From positions 124,001 through 188,000 of the forward strand of contig CALMYB010000013.1 in the NCBI GenBank assembly GCA_937873515.1: a stretch of DNA of 64,000 nucleotides, given 5' to 3'. The notes under the pieces are model-generated. The model saw nothing but the letters and a program-made list of their open reading frames with translations, did not search any database and was not told where the DNA came from. Position 1 is the stretch's first letter. Each line of letters begins with the position of its first letter. Below are positions 15,835-23,759 of this stretch, in pieces. A program made the translations under genes and the position numbers. The stretch is from an uncultured Acidobacteriota bacterium (GTDB lineage Bacteria > Acidobacteriota > Blastocatellia > Pyrinomonadales > Pyrinomonadaceae).

Positions 15835-17442
15835 CTACTTCGATTTCCTTATCTCGAAAATTCTCTTAAGAAGCTGCGGTAGGAGCGTAACTGTCCTAAA
15901 GAACGATCCGCTCGCAAACTTCGTTGCAAAGCCTCGAAACGTTTTGACCGCGTTCGCGGAATACGGCATCCACCACGCGTCCGGCAATATAGGCAGAAGA
16001 TTCTCGTGGATGTGCTGCATCTGTACGAGCTCCATCAGGCCTTCGACGCCGTGCGTTCGCCCTCGGCCCGAATTCTTGAAGCCGCCCCACGGAGTCTGCC
16101 CGATGCCGTGCGTATATAGAACTTCGTTGATCGTAACCGTCCCGGCGTCGATCTTTGCAGCAACACGTCTCGCCTTTTGTTTATCGCGACTCCAGACGCT
16201 CGCCGTCAGCCCAAATTCACTATCGTTCGCGAGGGCGATAGCTTGGTCTTCAGTCGCGAAAGTCGCGATCGGCAGCGTCGGACCGAATGTCTCTTCGCGC
16301 ATTCCGAGCATCTCGTTCGTCGCTCCGGAGATGACCGTCGGCTCGTAGAACAAGTTTGGAGTCAAGTTCGGAATCCCGCCTTCAGGCGGCTTCCGAGTTC
16401 CCCCGATCTCGATCTTCGCACCAGAGCGTCGAAAATCTTCGACGTGGTCTTCGACGACCTGTATCTGCCTCTCCGACGACATCGCCCCGACCGAGACATC
16501 GTCATCTGTGCCGACGCCGAGCTTGAGCTTTTTCGTTTCTTCGACGATCAGACGCGTGAGTTTCTCGGCGACAGACGATTCGACATAAAGCCTTTCGACG
16601 GACGAGCAAGACTGTCCTGCATTGCAGAACGCACCCCACACGGCCGCCTTTGCCGCAAGAGCGAGGTTCGCATCCGCAAAAACGACCATCGGGTCCTTGC
16701 CGCCGAGTTCGAGAACCGTTGAGGTGAGATTTGTTGCGGCCGTCGCAGCGATCCTCTTTCCCGTCGCGACCGAACCCGTGAACATTATCTTGTCAGGCGG
16801 TGCGGCAACTAACGCCGCTCCGGTCTCGCCCGCACCGGTAACGATCTGCACAGCGTGCTTCGGAAACCCCGCTTTAGCGAAGATCTCGCCGATCTTTACG
16901 CCCGTTAGCGATGTCGATTCGGCGGGCTTGATGACAACGGTGTTGCCTGCCATCAGCGCCATCGCGGCCTCTCCGAGCGGGATCGAGAAAGGATAGTTCC
17001 ACGCAGGGATGATCCCGACAACTCCCCACGGTTTATAGATGATCATCGAACGGCGGCCAAGCAAAGTGTAGAGCCCGATCGGGATCCTTCTCGGTCGTAG
17101 AGATCTCGCGGCATTCCTCGCAAAGTGATTCATCAGATCGATGACCGGTGCGATCTCCATCGAAATGGCTTCGCCGACGGGTTTGCCTGTCTCTTTTGAG
17201 ATCAAACGCGCGATCTCATCCATCTCGTCGGTCACGATCCCGCAAACTTTCTCGACAAGGCGGCGGCGTTCTGCGAATGATGTTTTCGACCAGAGCGACG
17301 CTGCTTCGCGAGCCGAGTTAACTGCCGCCTTGACCTTGCTTTCGTCGAATACAGGTACCCGTCCAACGAGTTCGCCGGTCGCAGGGTCGAACACGTCGAT
17401 CTCCGTAGCGTTCCGAGCTTGTTTTGATACGGTTTCGGTCAT
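15835..17442 (-). CDS. NAD(P)-dependent aldehyde dehydrogenase (succinate-semialdehyde-dehydrogenase-like)
   Basis: About 535 residues from the ATG at 17442 (MTETVSK). The longer opening to 17556 would read through the divergent promoter of the Lrp gene. ALDH superfamily landmarks are present: IIPAWNYPFSIPLGEAAMAL, FTGSVATGKRIA (NAD binding), VLELGGKDPMVVFAD (general-base Glu), and FCNAGQSCSSVERLYVE (catalytic Cys). A C-terminal tail of about 45 residues, basic and rich in Leu/Phe, may be membrane-associated. The aldehyde substrate cannot be read from sequence. It is divergent from an Lrp/AsnC regulator that may control it. Confidence 0.9.
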   Translation of the reverse strand: MTETVSKQARNATEIDVFDPATGELVGRVPVFDESKVKAAVNSAREAASLWSKTSFAERRRLVEKVCGIVTDEMDEIARLISKETGKPVGEAISMEIAPVIDLMNHFARNAARSLRPRRIPIGLYTLLGRRSMIIYKPWGVVGIIPAWNYPFSIPLGEAAMALMAGNTVVIKPAESTSLTGVKIGEIFAKAGFPKHAVQIVTGAGETGAALVAAPPDKIMFTGSVATGKRIAATAATNLTSTVLELGGKDPMVVFADANLALAAKAAVWGAFCNAGQSCSSVERLYVESSVAEKLTRLIVEETKKLKLGVGTDDDVSVGAMSSERQIQVVEDHVEDFRRSGAKIEIGGTRKPPEGGIPNLTPNLFYEPTVISGATNEMLGMREETFGPTLPIATFATEDQAIALANDSEFGLTASVWSRDKQKARRVAAKIDAGTVTINEVLYTHGIGQTPWGGFKNSGRGRTHGVEGLMELVQMQHIHENLLPILPDAWWMPYSANAVKTFRGFATKFASGSFFRTVTLLPQLLKRIFEIRKSK

Positions 17443-17522
17443 TTTTCTTTGATGATAAGCGTCCCGCGGGCACAAACGCAAAAGATACGTCAGAAAATAC
17501 CTAAAACCGACGAAAATAGTGC

Positions 17523-17551
17523 TTGACAAGGCATTTTTAGTTCGATATTCT
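17523..17551 (+). promoter_or_regulatory. Sigma-70 promoter of the Lrp gene
   Basis: TTGACA at 17523-17528 and TATTCT at 17546-17551 are separated by 17 bp, an almost ideal housekeeping promoter. It predicts a transcript start near 17558 and so fixes the Lrp start codon at 17573 rather than further upstream. Confidence 0.75.
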
Positions 17552-17572
17552 CTCAATGTGGTTGAGAACCGA

Positions 17573-18058
17573 ATGATTGATGATATTGACGCTCAAATTC
17601 TGACGATTCTTCAGAAGGATGCCCGAACAACGAACGCTGAGATCGCTCGGTGCGTCGGACTTGCTCCTTCCGCGGTACTTGAAAGGATGCGAAAACTCGA
17701 GGAAAAGGGCATCATTCGCGGCTATCATGCTGACATTGATCCGCGACAACTCGACTTCGGGCTGACCGCCTTTGTTGCGGTGCGCACGAGTGAATGCGGC
17801 GAGGAACCGCAACTGAACGCCATCCCCGAGGTACTGGAAGTACATGACGTTGCCGGTGAGGATTCCTTCCTTCTCAAGATACGAGCGAAGAATACCGAGC
17901 ATCTCGGCCGCCTGCTTCGCGAAAAGATAAAGGCGATCCCGAACGTTCTCGGCACGCGAACGACCGTCGTACTCCAGACATTCAAAGAATCGACGATGCT
18001 GCCGCTCGAAGCGAACGCGGCTAAAGACAAGAAACGAAAACCGGGAAAAAAGAAGTGA
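17573..18058 (+). CDS. Lrp/AsnC-family transcriptional regulator
   Basis: About 161 residues from the ATG at 17573, downstream of the strong promoter at 17523-17551 and with GAGAA as ribosome binding site. It has an N-terminal winged helix-turn-helix (IDDIDAQILTILQKDARTTNAEIARCVGLAPSAVLERMRKLEEKGII), then the RAM ligand-binding domain with LEVHDVAGEDSFLLKIRAKN. The C-terminus is a basic Lys-rich tail (KDKKRKPGKKK), longer than usual. Lrp proteins sense amino acids and form DNA-wrapping multimers. The aldehyde dehydrogenase on the opposite strand and the DMT exporter 25 bp downstream are candidate targets, as Lrp genes often neighbour exporters they control. Confidence 0.92.
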   Translation: MIDDIDAQILTILQKDARTTNAEIARCVGLAPSAVLERMRKLEEKGIIRGYHADIDPRQLDFGLTAFVAVRTSECGEEPQLNAIPEVLEVHDVAGEDSFLLKIRAKNTEHLGRLLREKIKAIPNVLGTRTTVVLQTFKESTMLPLEANAAKDKKRKPGKKK

Positions 18059-18083
18059 CGCCCGGGGTTGGAGGTTATTTGCG

Positions 18084-19061
18084 ATGAAAAAGTTGACTGG
18101 AATGAGCCGCAGCACGGCTCTTTTAATTTTGGCTTTTGCGGCCGTGTATATTCTCTGGGGCTCGACATATCTAGCGATCCGATATGCGATCGAGACTTTG
18201 CCGCCGCTTCTGATGGCGAGCGCGCGTTTTCTTATTTCCGGAGCGATCCTCTTTGCCATCGCAAGATTCACCTCTGAATACGAACGGCCGACCGCGAAGC
18301 ATTGGCGTTCAAGCCTTATCATCGGGACGCTCCTACTACTAGGCGGTAACGGCGGTGTCGTGCTCGCCGAGAAATATGTTTCATCGAGCGTTGCAGCCCT
18401 TCTTGTTGCATCCGAACCATTTTGGATCGTGCTGCTTAGCTGGCTGTGGCTAAAGAATGCCCGCCCGACGTTCCGCGTAGCAATGGGCCTTGTAGTTGGT
18501 TTCGTCGGCGTCGCGTTGCTCATCGGCGGTAATCTTCAGGCGATCGCAGGCGACGGTTCAACGACGGGAATTCTCGCAATGGGGCTTCTCCTAGTTGCAA
18601 CATTATCGTGGGCGCTCGGATCACTCTACGGCCTCAAAGCTCCCGTTCCGAAGTCCGCAATTCTTACGGCGGGAATGCAGATGCTCGCTGGCGGTGCAGT
18701 TCTCGGCGTGGTCGGGACGCTTCGCGGCGAAGCGACGAATTTCGATCCTTCGCAGGTCTCTGCGGCTTCGCTCTACGGGCTTGCGTACCTGATCGTCTTC
18801 GGCGCGATCATCGGCTACACGGCGTACAGCTGGCTATTGAAGAATGCGAAACCCGAGATGGTCGCAACATACGCGTATGTAAATCCGATGATCGCAGTCC
18901 TTCTCGGCTGGTTCATCGCCGGCGAAAGTTTGTCGCCGACAATGCTCGTCGGAGCCGGCATCATCGTAGGCTCGGTCGTTCTGATCACGGTAAAGGAAAA
19001 GCCGGAAAGGCCCACCGAAGAACTAGTCCGTGGCGAGATCCACTGCACGGCATCTGCTTGA
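18084..19061 (+). CDS. DMT-superfamily exporter, EamA/YedA type
   Basis: 325 residues with ten predicted membrane helices in two EamA repeats. The first starts AVYILWGSTYLAIRYAIETLPPLLMASARFLISGAILF and the second covers about residues 165-310 with AFIIGYTAYSWLL-like sequence and VNPMIAVLLGWFIAGESLS. This is the YedA/RhaT-type drug and metabolite exporter pattern. GGAGG stands about 10 bp before the ATG at 18084. The gene is 25 bp downstream of the Lrp gene, which suggests co-transcription and a role in amino-acid or related metabolite export; the substrate is unknown. Confidence 0.9.
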   Translation: MKKLTGMSRSTALLILAFAAVYILWGSTYLAIRYAIETLPPLLMASARFLISGAILFAIARFTSEYERPTAKHWRSSLIIGTLLLLGGNGGVVLAEKYVSSSVAALLVASEPFWIVLLSWLWLKNARPTFRVAMGLVVGFVGVALLIGGNLQAIAGDGSTTGILAMGLLLVATLSWALGSLYGLKAPVPKSAILTAGMQMLAGGAVLGVVGTLRGEATNFDPSQVSAASLYGLAYLIVFGAIIGYTAYSWLLKNAKPEMVATYAYVNPMIAVLLGWFIAGESLSPTMLVGAGIIVGSVVLITVKEKPERPTEELVRGEIHCTASA

Positions 19062-19074
19062 AAGGCGGTGGACC

Positions 19075-21198
19075 TTAAAATTCCGGATAAAAACCGCGAA
19101 CAATGCAGCCAGAATCGTGCATTTTGTCGAACCACTGCGTGCGTCCTTGTTTATTTGTCGCCTCCAACTGAAGAATCTGCGTTAAGACTTTGGGAGGATA
19201 TGTAGTGTTGCCTCGCTCATAGTTATCTTTCAGATTACGGAGAAATGTATCGAATTTGGTGCGCGTCTCGTACGCGGCCTGCAACTTGGAACAATCAAGC
19301 GTGTTAGACCGCCGATTGACCTCGGCGAGGGCGGCCTCGTCGCTTTTGGCGACCATCCTCGAATAGACGTTTGTCCGCACGGTGTAATAACTGGTAAATT
19401 CCTCTTTGGAAAGCTTGAGAGTTCCTGAGCTTAATGCTTCTTTGATGCGGCGGACGATTCCTTCCTCATTGTTTTGAGTGATCTCAAAGTTCCGATCGAT
19501 AGCTGATGCTTGCATGTATGCGTACAATGCCTTCACCAGCTCGTTCTTTTTTGCAAACATCGCTCCGACATTGTTTATCGCAACCACAAACTTCGGGTCC
19601 ATCGCAACCGCTTCCCGAAACGCCTCCAGAGCGTTGTCGATATCGCCCTTATTGTTGAACTCCATTCCGGCGTTGAACGCGGCCATCGCATCGGCGTATT
19701 TTTTGCCGGTTGGATTTGGGTTGGTCGGTTTAGTCGTCATGCCTGACACCGGCGGCGGAATTCTTACCGTCACACCGCAGTATTTTTGTACCAGTCCGCT
19801 ATATTTCGTGAATAATTCCTGATCGGCCGCAAGAGTTTTCAGCACACTGTCATATTCTAGCGGTGTTAGATCGAGCCATTTTGTGTCGGCGTCCATTTTC
19901 TTTTTTCGCAGCAGATCGTCGAGCTGAACGTTCAGGTCATAACCGTGCCGCATCTCTGTACACGAGGCTGGCGAACTGAGCTGTTCATTCGTGAACTTTG
20001 CCATCGCATCTTTAGACACTTTTATCTCCGTTAAAAGGCCGCCGAACTTGGTGCTGTAGGCAAGAGCAAGCCGGTCGCCGCGAAGGTCGCTGCCAAGCTG
20101 GTTCTTAGATTTCAGCGAAAGCTTTTTTAGGTCTTCATAGCTTATCTTGCTGTTGAGCACGCTGTTCAGCTCAAGCTTTTTAAGGGCTTCGGTGCTATCG
20201 GGCGTCGGTGTCGGTTTAGGGTCGATCTTGAACCCGAGTTTCTTAAGGTCGGTCTTGTCATTCAAGAGGCCTTCGGCGGTCGAATTGTTTTTTTCAAGAT
20301 CGGCTAGACGATCTTTTACAAGCCTAAAATTCGGGTCGAGCGCGAGGGATTTTTGATAGTCGGCCTTTGCAAGATCGTATTTGCCCTGCTGTGCATAGAT
20401 CAGACCGCGATTGGCGAAAGCGAATTTGTTCTTATCCCAGATCTGTATCGCCTTGTTATTGTCGGCAAGCGACCGATCAAATTGCTTTAGATTGAAATAG
20501 CCGCACGCACGATTCGAATACGCGTAACTATCGTTCGGCTTGAGAGTGAGATACTTGTCGAAGTCTACGATGCCTTTTGCTGGTTCGTTCAGCACGAAAA
20601 TATACAAAAAGCCGCGTTTGAAATAAGCATCTTCCAATTTCGGATCGAACTGTATCGCATTTGTATAATCGCCGAGTGCGCCTGCGTTGTCGCTGCTGCT
20701 GGCTTTGGCTATGCCGCGATGATAGTAGGCGACAGCACACGAAGCATCTTTTTCAATAGCCTTGCCGAAGCTCATGATCGCGGCCGGCAGGTCCTTTTTC
20801 GCTTCTTGCACCTGTCCGAGGGCATCGTAGATATCACATCCCGCAAACAAGCTGTTGACACCGATATTTGCTACTTGCTCAGCCTTGTCAAGATTGCCGA
20901 GATACATTAGAGCGATGGCGCCCGAGGCGAGAATGCGCGTGTCATTGCCGTTCAACGCGCGAGCCTGGTCGAGCAGGGGCAAAGCGTCGCGATCCTTGCC
21001 CTGTGCGATAAGAACGTTCGCCTGCACAAGAAGTTTGTTGGCTTCGGCGGCATCCTTTTTCTGCATTTCGGACACAGCGTTGATCGCATCTTCGTCGGAC
21101 ATTTCCGGTGTCGGTGTCGGCGTTTGCGAGAGAGCGACGGCCGCAAGCAGCGTCAGAAATCCTGCCGTCGTAAGGTAACGGAATAATGTGTTCTGCAT
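19075..21198 (-). CDS. Exported TPR-repeat protein
   Basis: 707 residues. A signal peptide (FLTLLAAVALS) is followed by a Thr-Pro-rich spacer. A long N-terminal TPR array (about 35-330) contains units such as CAVAYYHRGIAKASSSDNAGALGDYTNAI, DAYFKRGFLYIF and KFAFANRGLIYAQQGKYDLAKADYQKSLALDPN. A central linker with PKPTPTPDST is followed by a second TPR pair (about 510-580, AMAAFNAGMEFNNKGDIDNALEAFREAV) and a C-terminal helical domain with no recognised family. It probably acts as a periplasmic or secreted scaffold. It lies 20 bp downstream of the truncated alaS gene on the same strand and may be its operon partner. No enzymatic motif was seen. Confidence 0.85.
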   Translation of the reverse strand: MQNTLFRYLTTAGFLTLLAAVALSQTPTPTPEMSDEDAINAVSEMQKKDAAEANKLLVQANVLIAQGKDRDALPLLDQARALNGNDTRILASGAIALMYLGNLDKAEQVANIGVNSLFAGCDIYDALGQVQEAKKDLPAAIMSFGKAIEKDASCAVAYYHRGIAKASSSDNAGALGDYTNAIQFDPKLEDAYFKRGFLYIFVLNEPAKGIVDFDKYLTLKPNDSYAYSNRACGYFNLKQFDRSLADNNKAIQIWDKNKFAFANRGLIYAQQGKYDLAKADYQKSLALDPNFRLVKDRLADLEKNNSTAEGLLNDKTDLKKLGFKIDPKPTPTPDSTEALKKLELNSVLNSKISYEDLKKLSLKSKNQLGSDLRGDRLALAYSTKFGGLLTEIKVSKDAMAKFTNEQLSSPASCTEMRHGYDLNVQLDDLLRKKKMDADTKWLDLTPLEYDSVLKTLAADQELFTKYSGLVQKYCGVTVRIPPPVSGMTTKPTNPNPTGKKYADAMAAFNAGMEFNNKGDIDNALEAFREAVAMDPKFVVAINNVGAMFAKKNELVKALYAYMQASAIDRNFEITQNNEEGIVRRIKEALSSGTLKLSKEEFTSYYTVRTNVYSRMVAKSDEAALAEVNRRSNTLDCSKLQAAYETRTKFDTFLRNLKDNYERGNTTYPPKVLTQILQLEATNKQGRTQWFDKMHDSGCIVRGFYPEF

Positions 21199-21218
21199 TC
21201 TTTTATCATGCGGCCGGG

Positions 21219-23270
21219 TTAGGCCATCGTCCTTTCAATGAAAGTATTCACAGCATCGAGCGCTTCTTGTAGTTTGGCGACATCGGGGCCGCCGCCTTCT
21301 GCCATATCGGGTTTGCCGCCGCCTTTGCCGCCGAGGATCGGTGCGATCTCGCGAATGATATCGCCAGCCTTTACGCGACCGGTCAGATCGCTCGAAACGC
21401 GGACGATCAAACCGGCCTTTGCTTCGTCGCGTCGGCCGACGATCACGACGCCGCTCTTCAAACGCGCAAGCAGCGTGTCGGAGAGCTGCCTCGTGCCATT
21501 TGCATCAATGTCCTCAACTATTTTTGCGAAAACTTTGATGCCCGCTATTTCGCGAACTTCGTCATTCGAGTCACCGGCCGCACCGCCGCCAGTCGCGAGC
21601 TTGAGCCGAAGGTCGTCGATCTCCTTTCGCGACTTTTTCAAGTCTTCCTGCAGGCGCTCGATCGCATTCGCGAGGTTGTCACGCTGCGTCTTCAGCACGC
21701 CGAGCGAAGCGTCGATGAGCCGCTCGTCCTCGCGAAAACGGTTGAAGGCATCAAAGCCCGTGATCGCTCGAATTCTACGCACGCCGGACGCGATCGCTTC
21801 ATCGGAGACGATCTTGAACGAACCGATATCGCCCGTCGCCCGCACATGCGTGCCGCCGCAAAGTTCTCGCGAGAACTCGCCGTTGCCGATACTCAAGACG
21901 CGAACCTCAGCGCCGTATTTCTCGCCGAACATCGCGACCGCACCGGAACGCATCGCGTCCTCGATCTTCATCCGATCGGTCGTAACCGGTTCATTCTGAA
22001 GGATATAGCGGTTCACGAGGTCTTCTACTTCGGCGATCTCATCAGCGGTCATCGGCTGATAGTGCGCAAAGTCGAACCGCAGATAATTCGGCGCAACGAC
22101 CGAACCGGCTTGCTTCACGTGCGAACCCAAGACCTCTTTCAACGCAGCGTGCAAAAGATGCGTCGCCGTATGATTCCGCCTTGCGGCATCACGTTTCGCG
22201 ACATCGACGAATGCCGACACTGTGTCGCCGACCTTGACCGAACCCTTCTCAACCTTAACCTTATGGACGATCAGACCGGCGACAGGTGAATAGGTATCAG
22301 TGACCGCCGCCTTCATCTGGCTCCCCTCCTTACTTGAGGAGCGAGGTGTCGCCGCTTCAGCCGCGAGGTGGCTCTCCGTGATTTCGTCCCCGTGCAACCT
22401 GGAGTGATCTTCGCCTTGCTTGGAGAGAACCACCCCGTCACCCGAAGCGGGTGCCACCCCTCCTTCGTAAGGAGGGGAACCGAATGAGCCGACAAGCATT
22501 CCGACATCGCCGACCTGCCCGCCTGATTCCGCATAGAACGGTGTGTTATCGAGAATGACGCTACCTTGCTCGTCCGCAGTCAAGCCATCGAGCCGCTTGT
22601 CGCCGTCAAGGATCGCGACGACCTTTGCATTCGCAAACTCTGTGGCGTCGTAGCCGTGAAAAACGTTCTTGCCCGTCGCATCCAAAACCTCCGCATAGAC
22701 AGGCGAGATCTCGCTCTTCCGCTCGGTCTTGCCAATGCCCGACTGCTTTTGCAGCTCGGCCAATGCGGCCTCAAACCGTTCGTTAAAATCATCCTCTTCA
22801 ACTTCGACACCTTTCTGTTCGAGGAATACGCGAATAAGGTCACGCGGCGTGCCAAAGGTGTCGTAAAGCTTCGCGATCGAGGCAAAGAGTGCATCGTCCT
22901 TCGCGGCTGAAGCGGTTACGCCGAGTTCGTTCAGTTTGCTTAAGCCGACGACCATCGTCGTCCCGAAACGCTGCTCTTCGAGCTTGACCATCTTCGCGAT
23001 GAAATCCCTTTGAGTTTCGAGTTCCGGGAACGCGCCGTGCATCTTATCTACGACCGCATCGCAAACTTTATAGAAGAACGCGTCCGTCTGCCCGAGGTGT
23101 TCGCGGCCGTGGTAGATCGCACGCCGCATTATCTTGCGAAGCACGTAATTGCGGCCTTCGTTGCCGGGAAGTATGCCGTCGGCGATAGCGAACGCCGTCG
23201 CCCTCGCGTGATCCGCGATCACGCGACACGCAAATTGCTGAGTTTCTGAAAGTTCTTCGTAAGCCGCCAT
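21219..23270 (-). CDS. alaS: Alanyl-tRNA synthetase lacking the N-terminal aminoacylation domain
   Basis: 683 residues, against about 870 for a full AlaRS. The protein starts MAAYEELSETQQ and enters AlaRS homology at VIADHARATAFAIADGILPGNEGRNYVLRKIMRRA, the beginning of the tRNA-recognition domain, so the first 240-260 residues with the class II active site (motifs 1-3) are missing. The editing domain is intact: His367 and His371 in RNHTATHLLH, Cys471 and His475 in CGGTH. The C-terminal C-Ala/DHHA1 domain with GGKGGGKPDMAEGGG is complete. The ATG has an acceptable AGGA upstream. In-frame upstream codons hit a stop within seven codons, and no catalytic domain occurs elsewhere in the window. 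Residues about 264-317 come from an inserted palindrome. It could be a split synthetase half, a free-standing tRNA-Ala editing factor, or a decaying copy. Confidence 0.9.
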   Translation of the reverse strand: MAAYEELSETQQFACRVIADHARATAFAIADGILPGNEGRNYVLRKIMRRAIYHGREHLGQTDAFFYKVCDAVVDKMHGAFPELETQRDFIAKMVKLEEQRFGTTMVVGLSKLNELGVTASAAKDDALFASIAKLYDTFGTPRDLIRVFLEQKGVEVEEDDFNERFEAALAELQKQSGIGKTERKSEISPVYAEVLDATGKNVFHGYDATEFANAKVVAILDGDKRLDGLTADEQGSVILDNTPFYAESGGQVGDVGMLVGSFGSPPYEGGVAPASGDGVVLSKQGEDHSRLHGDEITESHLAAEAATPRSSSKEGSQMKAAVTDTYSPVAGLIVHKVKVEKGSVKVGDTVSAFVDVAKRDAARRNHTATHLLHAALKEVLGSHVKQAGSVVAPNYLRFDFAHYQPMTADEIAEVEDLVNRYILQNEPVTTDRMKIEDAMRSGAVAMFGEKYGAEVRVLSIGNGEFSRELCGGTHVRATGDIGSFKIVSDEAIASGVRRIRAITGFDAFNRFREDERLIDASLGVLKTQRDNLANAIERLQEDLKKSRKEIDDLRLKLATGGGAAGDSNDEVREIAGIKVFAKIVEDIDANGTRQLSDTLLARLKSGVVIVGRRDEAKAGLIVRVSSDLTGRVKAGDIIREIAPILGGKGGGKPDMAEGGGPDVAKLQEALDAVNTFIERTMA
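22321..22479 (-). repeat. In-frame palindromic element inside alaS
   Basis: About 159 bp with terminal inverted repeats CTCCCCTCCTTAC (22321-22333) and GTAAGGAGGGGA (22467-22478). Its interior is an imperfect long palindrome centred near 22400: the left arm GTGTCGCCGCTTC matches the reverse complement of the right arm, GTGGCACCCGCTTC, and GGTGGCTCTCC matches GGTGGTTCTCTCC. The length is a multiple of three and adds about 53 codons (PPYEGGVAPASGDGVVL ... PRSSSKEGS) in a loop of the editing-domain region without a stop. It resembles the coding palindromic repeats known from Rickettsia in behaviour, though not in sequence. Confidence 0.85.
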
Positions 23271-23390
23271 AAAGGTCCTATTGTATTACAGCCTTGAGAA
23301 GTTGCCGAAAGGCTACGTTGCCGCAAGCCAGTACATTAGTAAAAGATGTTTGTAGGACGCCGCCGACAAAATTCGCTCGTACGCGGATCA

Positions 23391-23421
23391 GTCAGAACCG
23401 CCTGCGTGAGCGGGCGGTCAG
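23391..23421. repeat. REP-like palindrome (CAGAACCGCC ... GGGCGGTCAG)
   Basis: GTCAGAACCGCCTGCG followed by TGAGCGGGCGGTCAG forms a short hairpin (CCGCC/GGCGG arms). Related copies occur at 55319-55346, 55366-55383 and 55430-55462, so it is a dispersed palindromic repeat. Confidence 0.7.
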
Positions 23422-23495
23422 TGCCGTGAAACACCTTCTTGGCTCCGTCGCAACCGCACGTTTGTCGCACACCGTTCCATAAAGTTCGGTCATTT

Positions 23496-23664
23496 TGTCC
23501 CACGAAAAAGGCTCTGGGACAAGGGTGGGACAGCCTTTGGGACAAATAAGTTCTGCGTTATCAACGGGTTACATAAAATTCGGCAAAATTCCGCTCAAAA
23601 AAAATACTGCCGTCGGATGCAACGTCTGTTGCATCGTCATAGGCAATTATATCACTCCTGTCAA
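23496..23664 (-). repeat. Dispersed TGGGACA/hairpin element, copy A (possible tiny transcription unit)
   Basis: Direct TGGGACA repeats begin at 23515, 23526 and 23538, with an inverted TGTCCCA at 23496. An A8 run follows at 23597-23604, then a perfect stem GATGCAAC/GTTGCATC (23616-23635), ATTATA (23646-23651) and TGTCAA (23659-23664). Read on the minus strand this is TTGACA, 7 bp, an extended -10 (TGATATAAT), a hairpin and a T8 tract. Copy B at 55599-55774 keeps the same order and the 7-bp spacing with different stem bases. Confidence 0.7.
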
Positions 23665-23759
23665 GCCCGCAGTAAGCGGAGTGCGGTGCGGATATCCGCA
23701 CGCTAAGGGCATCGGTCGGTTTTGAGATACTTTCCTTGCGGCGATACTGTAATAGCAGA

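Larger units (their letters stand above)
23281..23759. other. Repeat-rich intergenic gap between alaS and the DUF488 gene
   Basis: About 480 bp without a credible gene. From left to right it holds TGTTTGTAGGACGC (near 23348-23360), a CAGAACCGCC palindrome (23391-23421), the TGGGACA/hairpin element (23496-23664), and unremarkable sequence up to the DUF488 start. The first three modules recur in the gap at 55.3-56.6 kb. Confidence 0.7.

Noticed and set aside
23515..23544. TGGGACA repeats as a mini CRISPR
   Set aside because: Units are 7 bp with 4-5 bp between them, with no spacers of CRISPR length and no cas genes.
23281..23670. T-box riboswitch controlling alaS
   Set aside because: No T-box core sequence, specifier loop or antiterminator pairing was found; the hairpin also occurs at 55.7 kb with no synthetase gene downstream.
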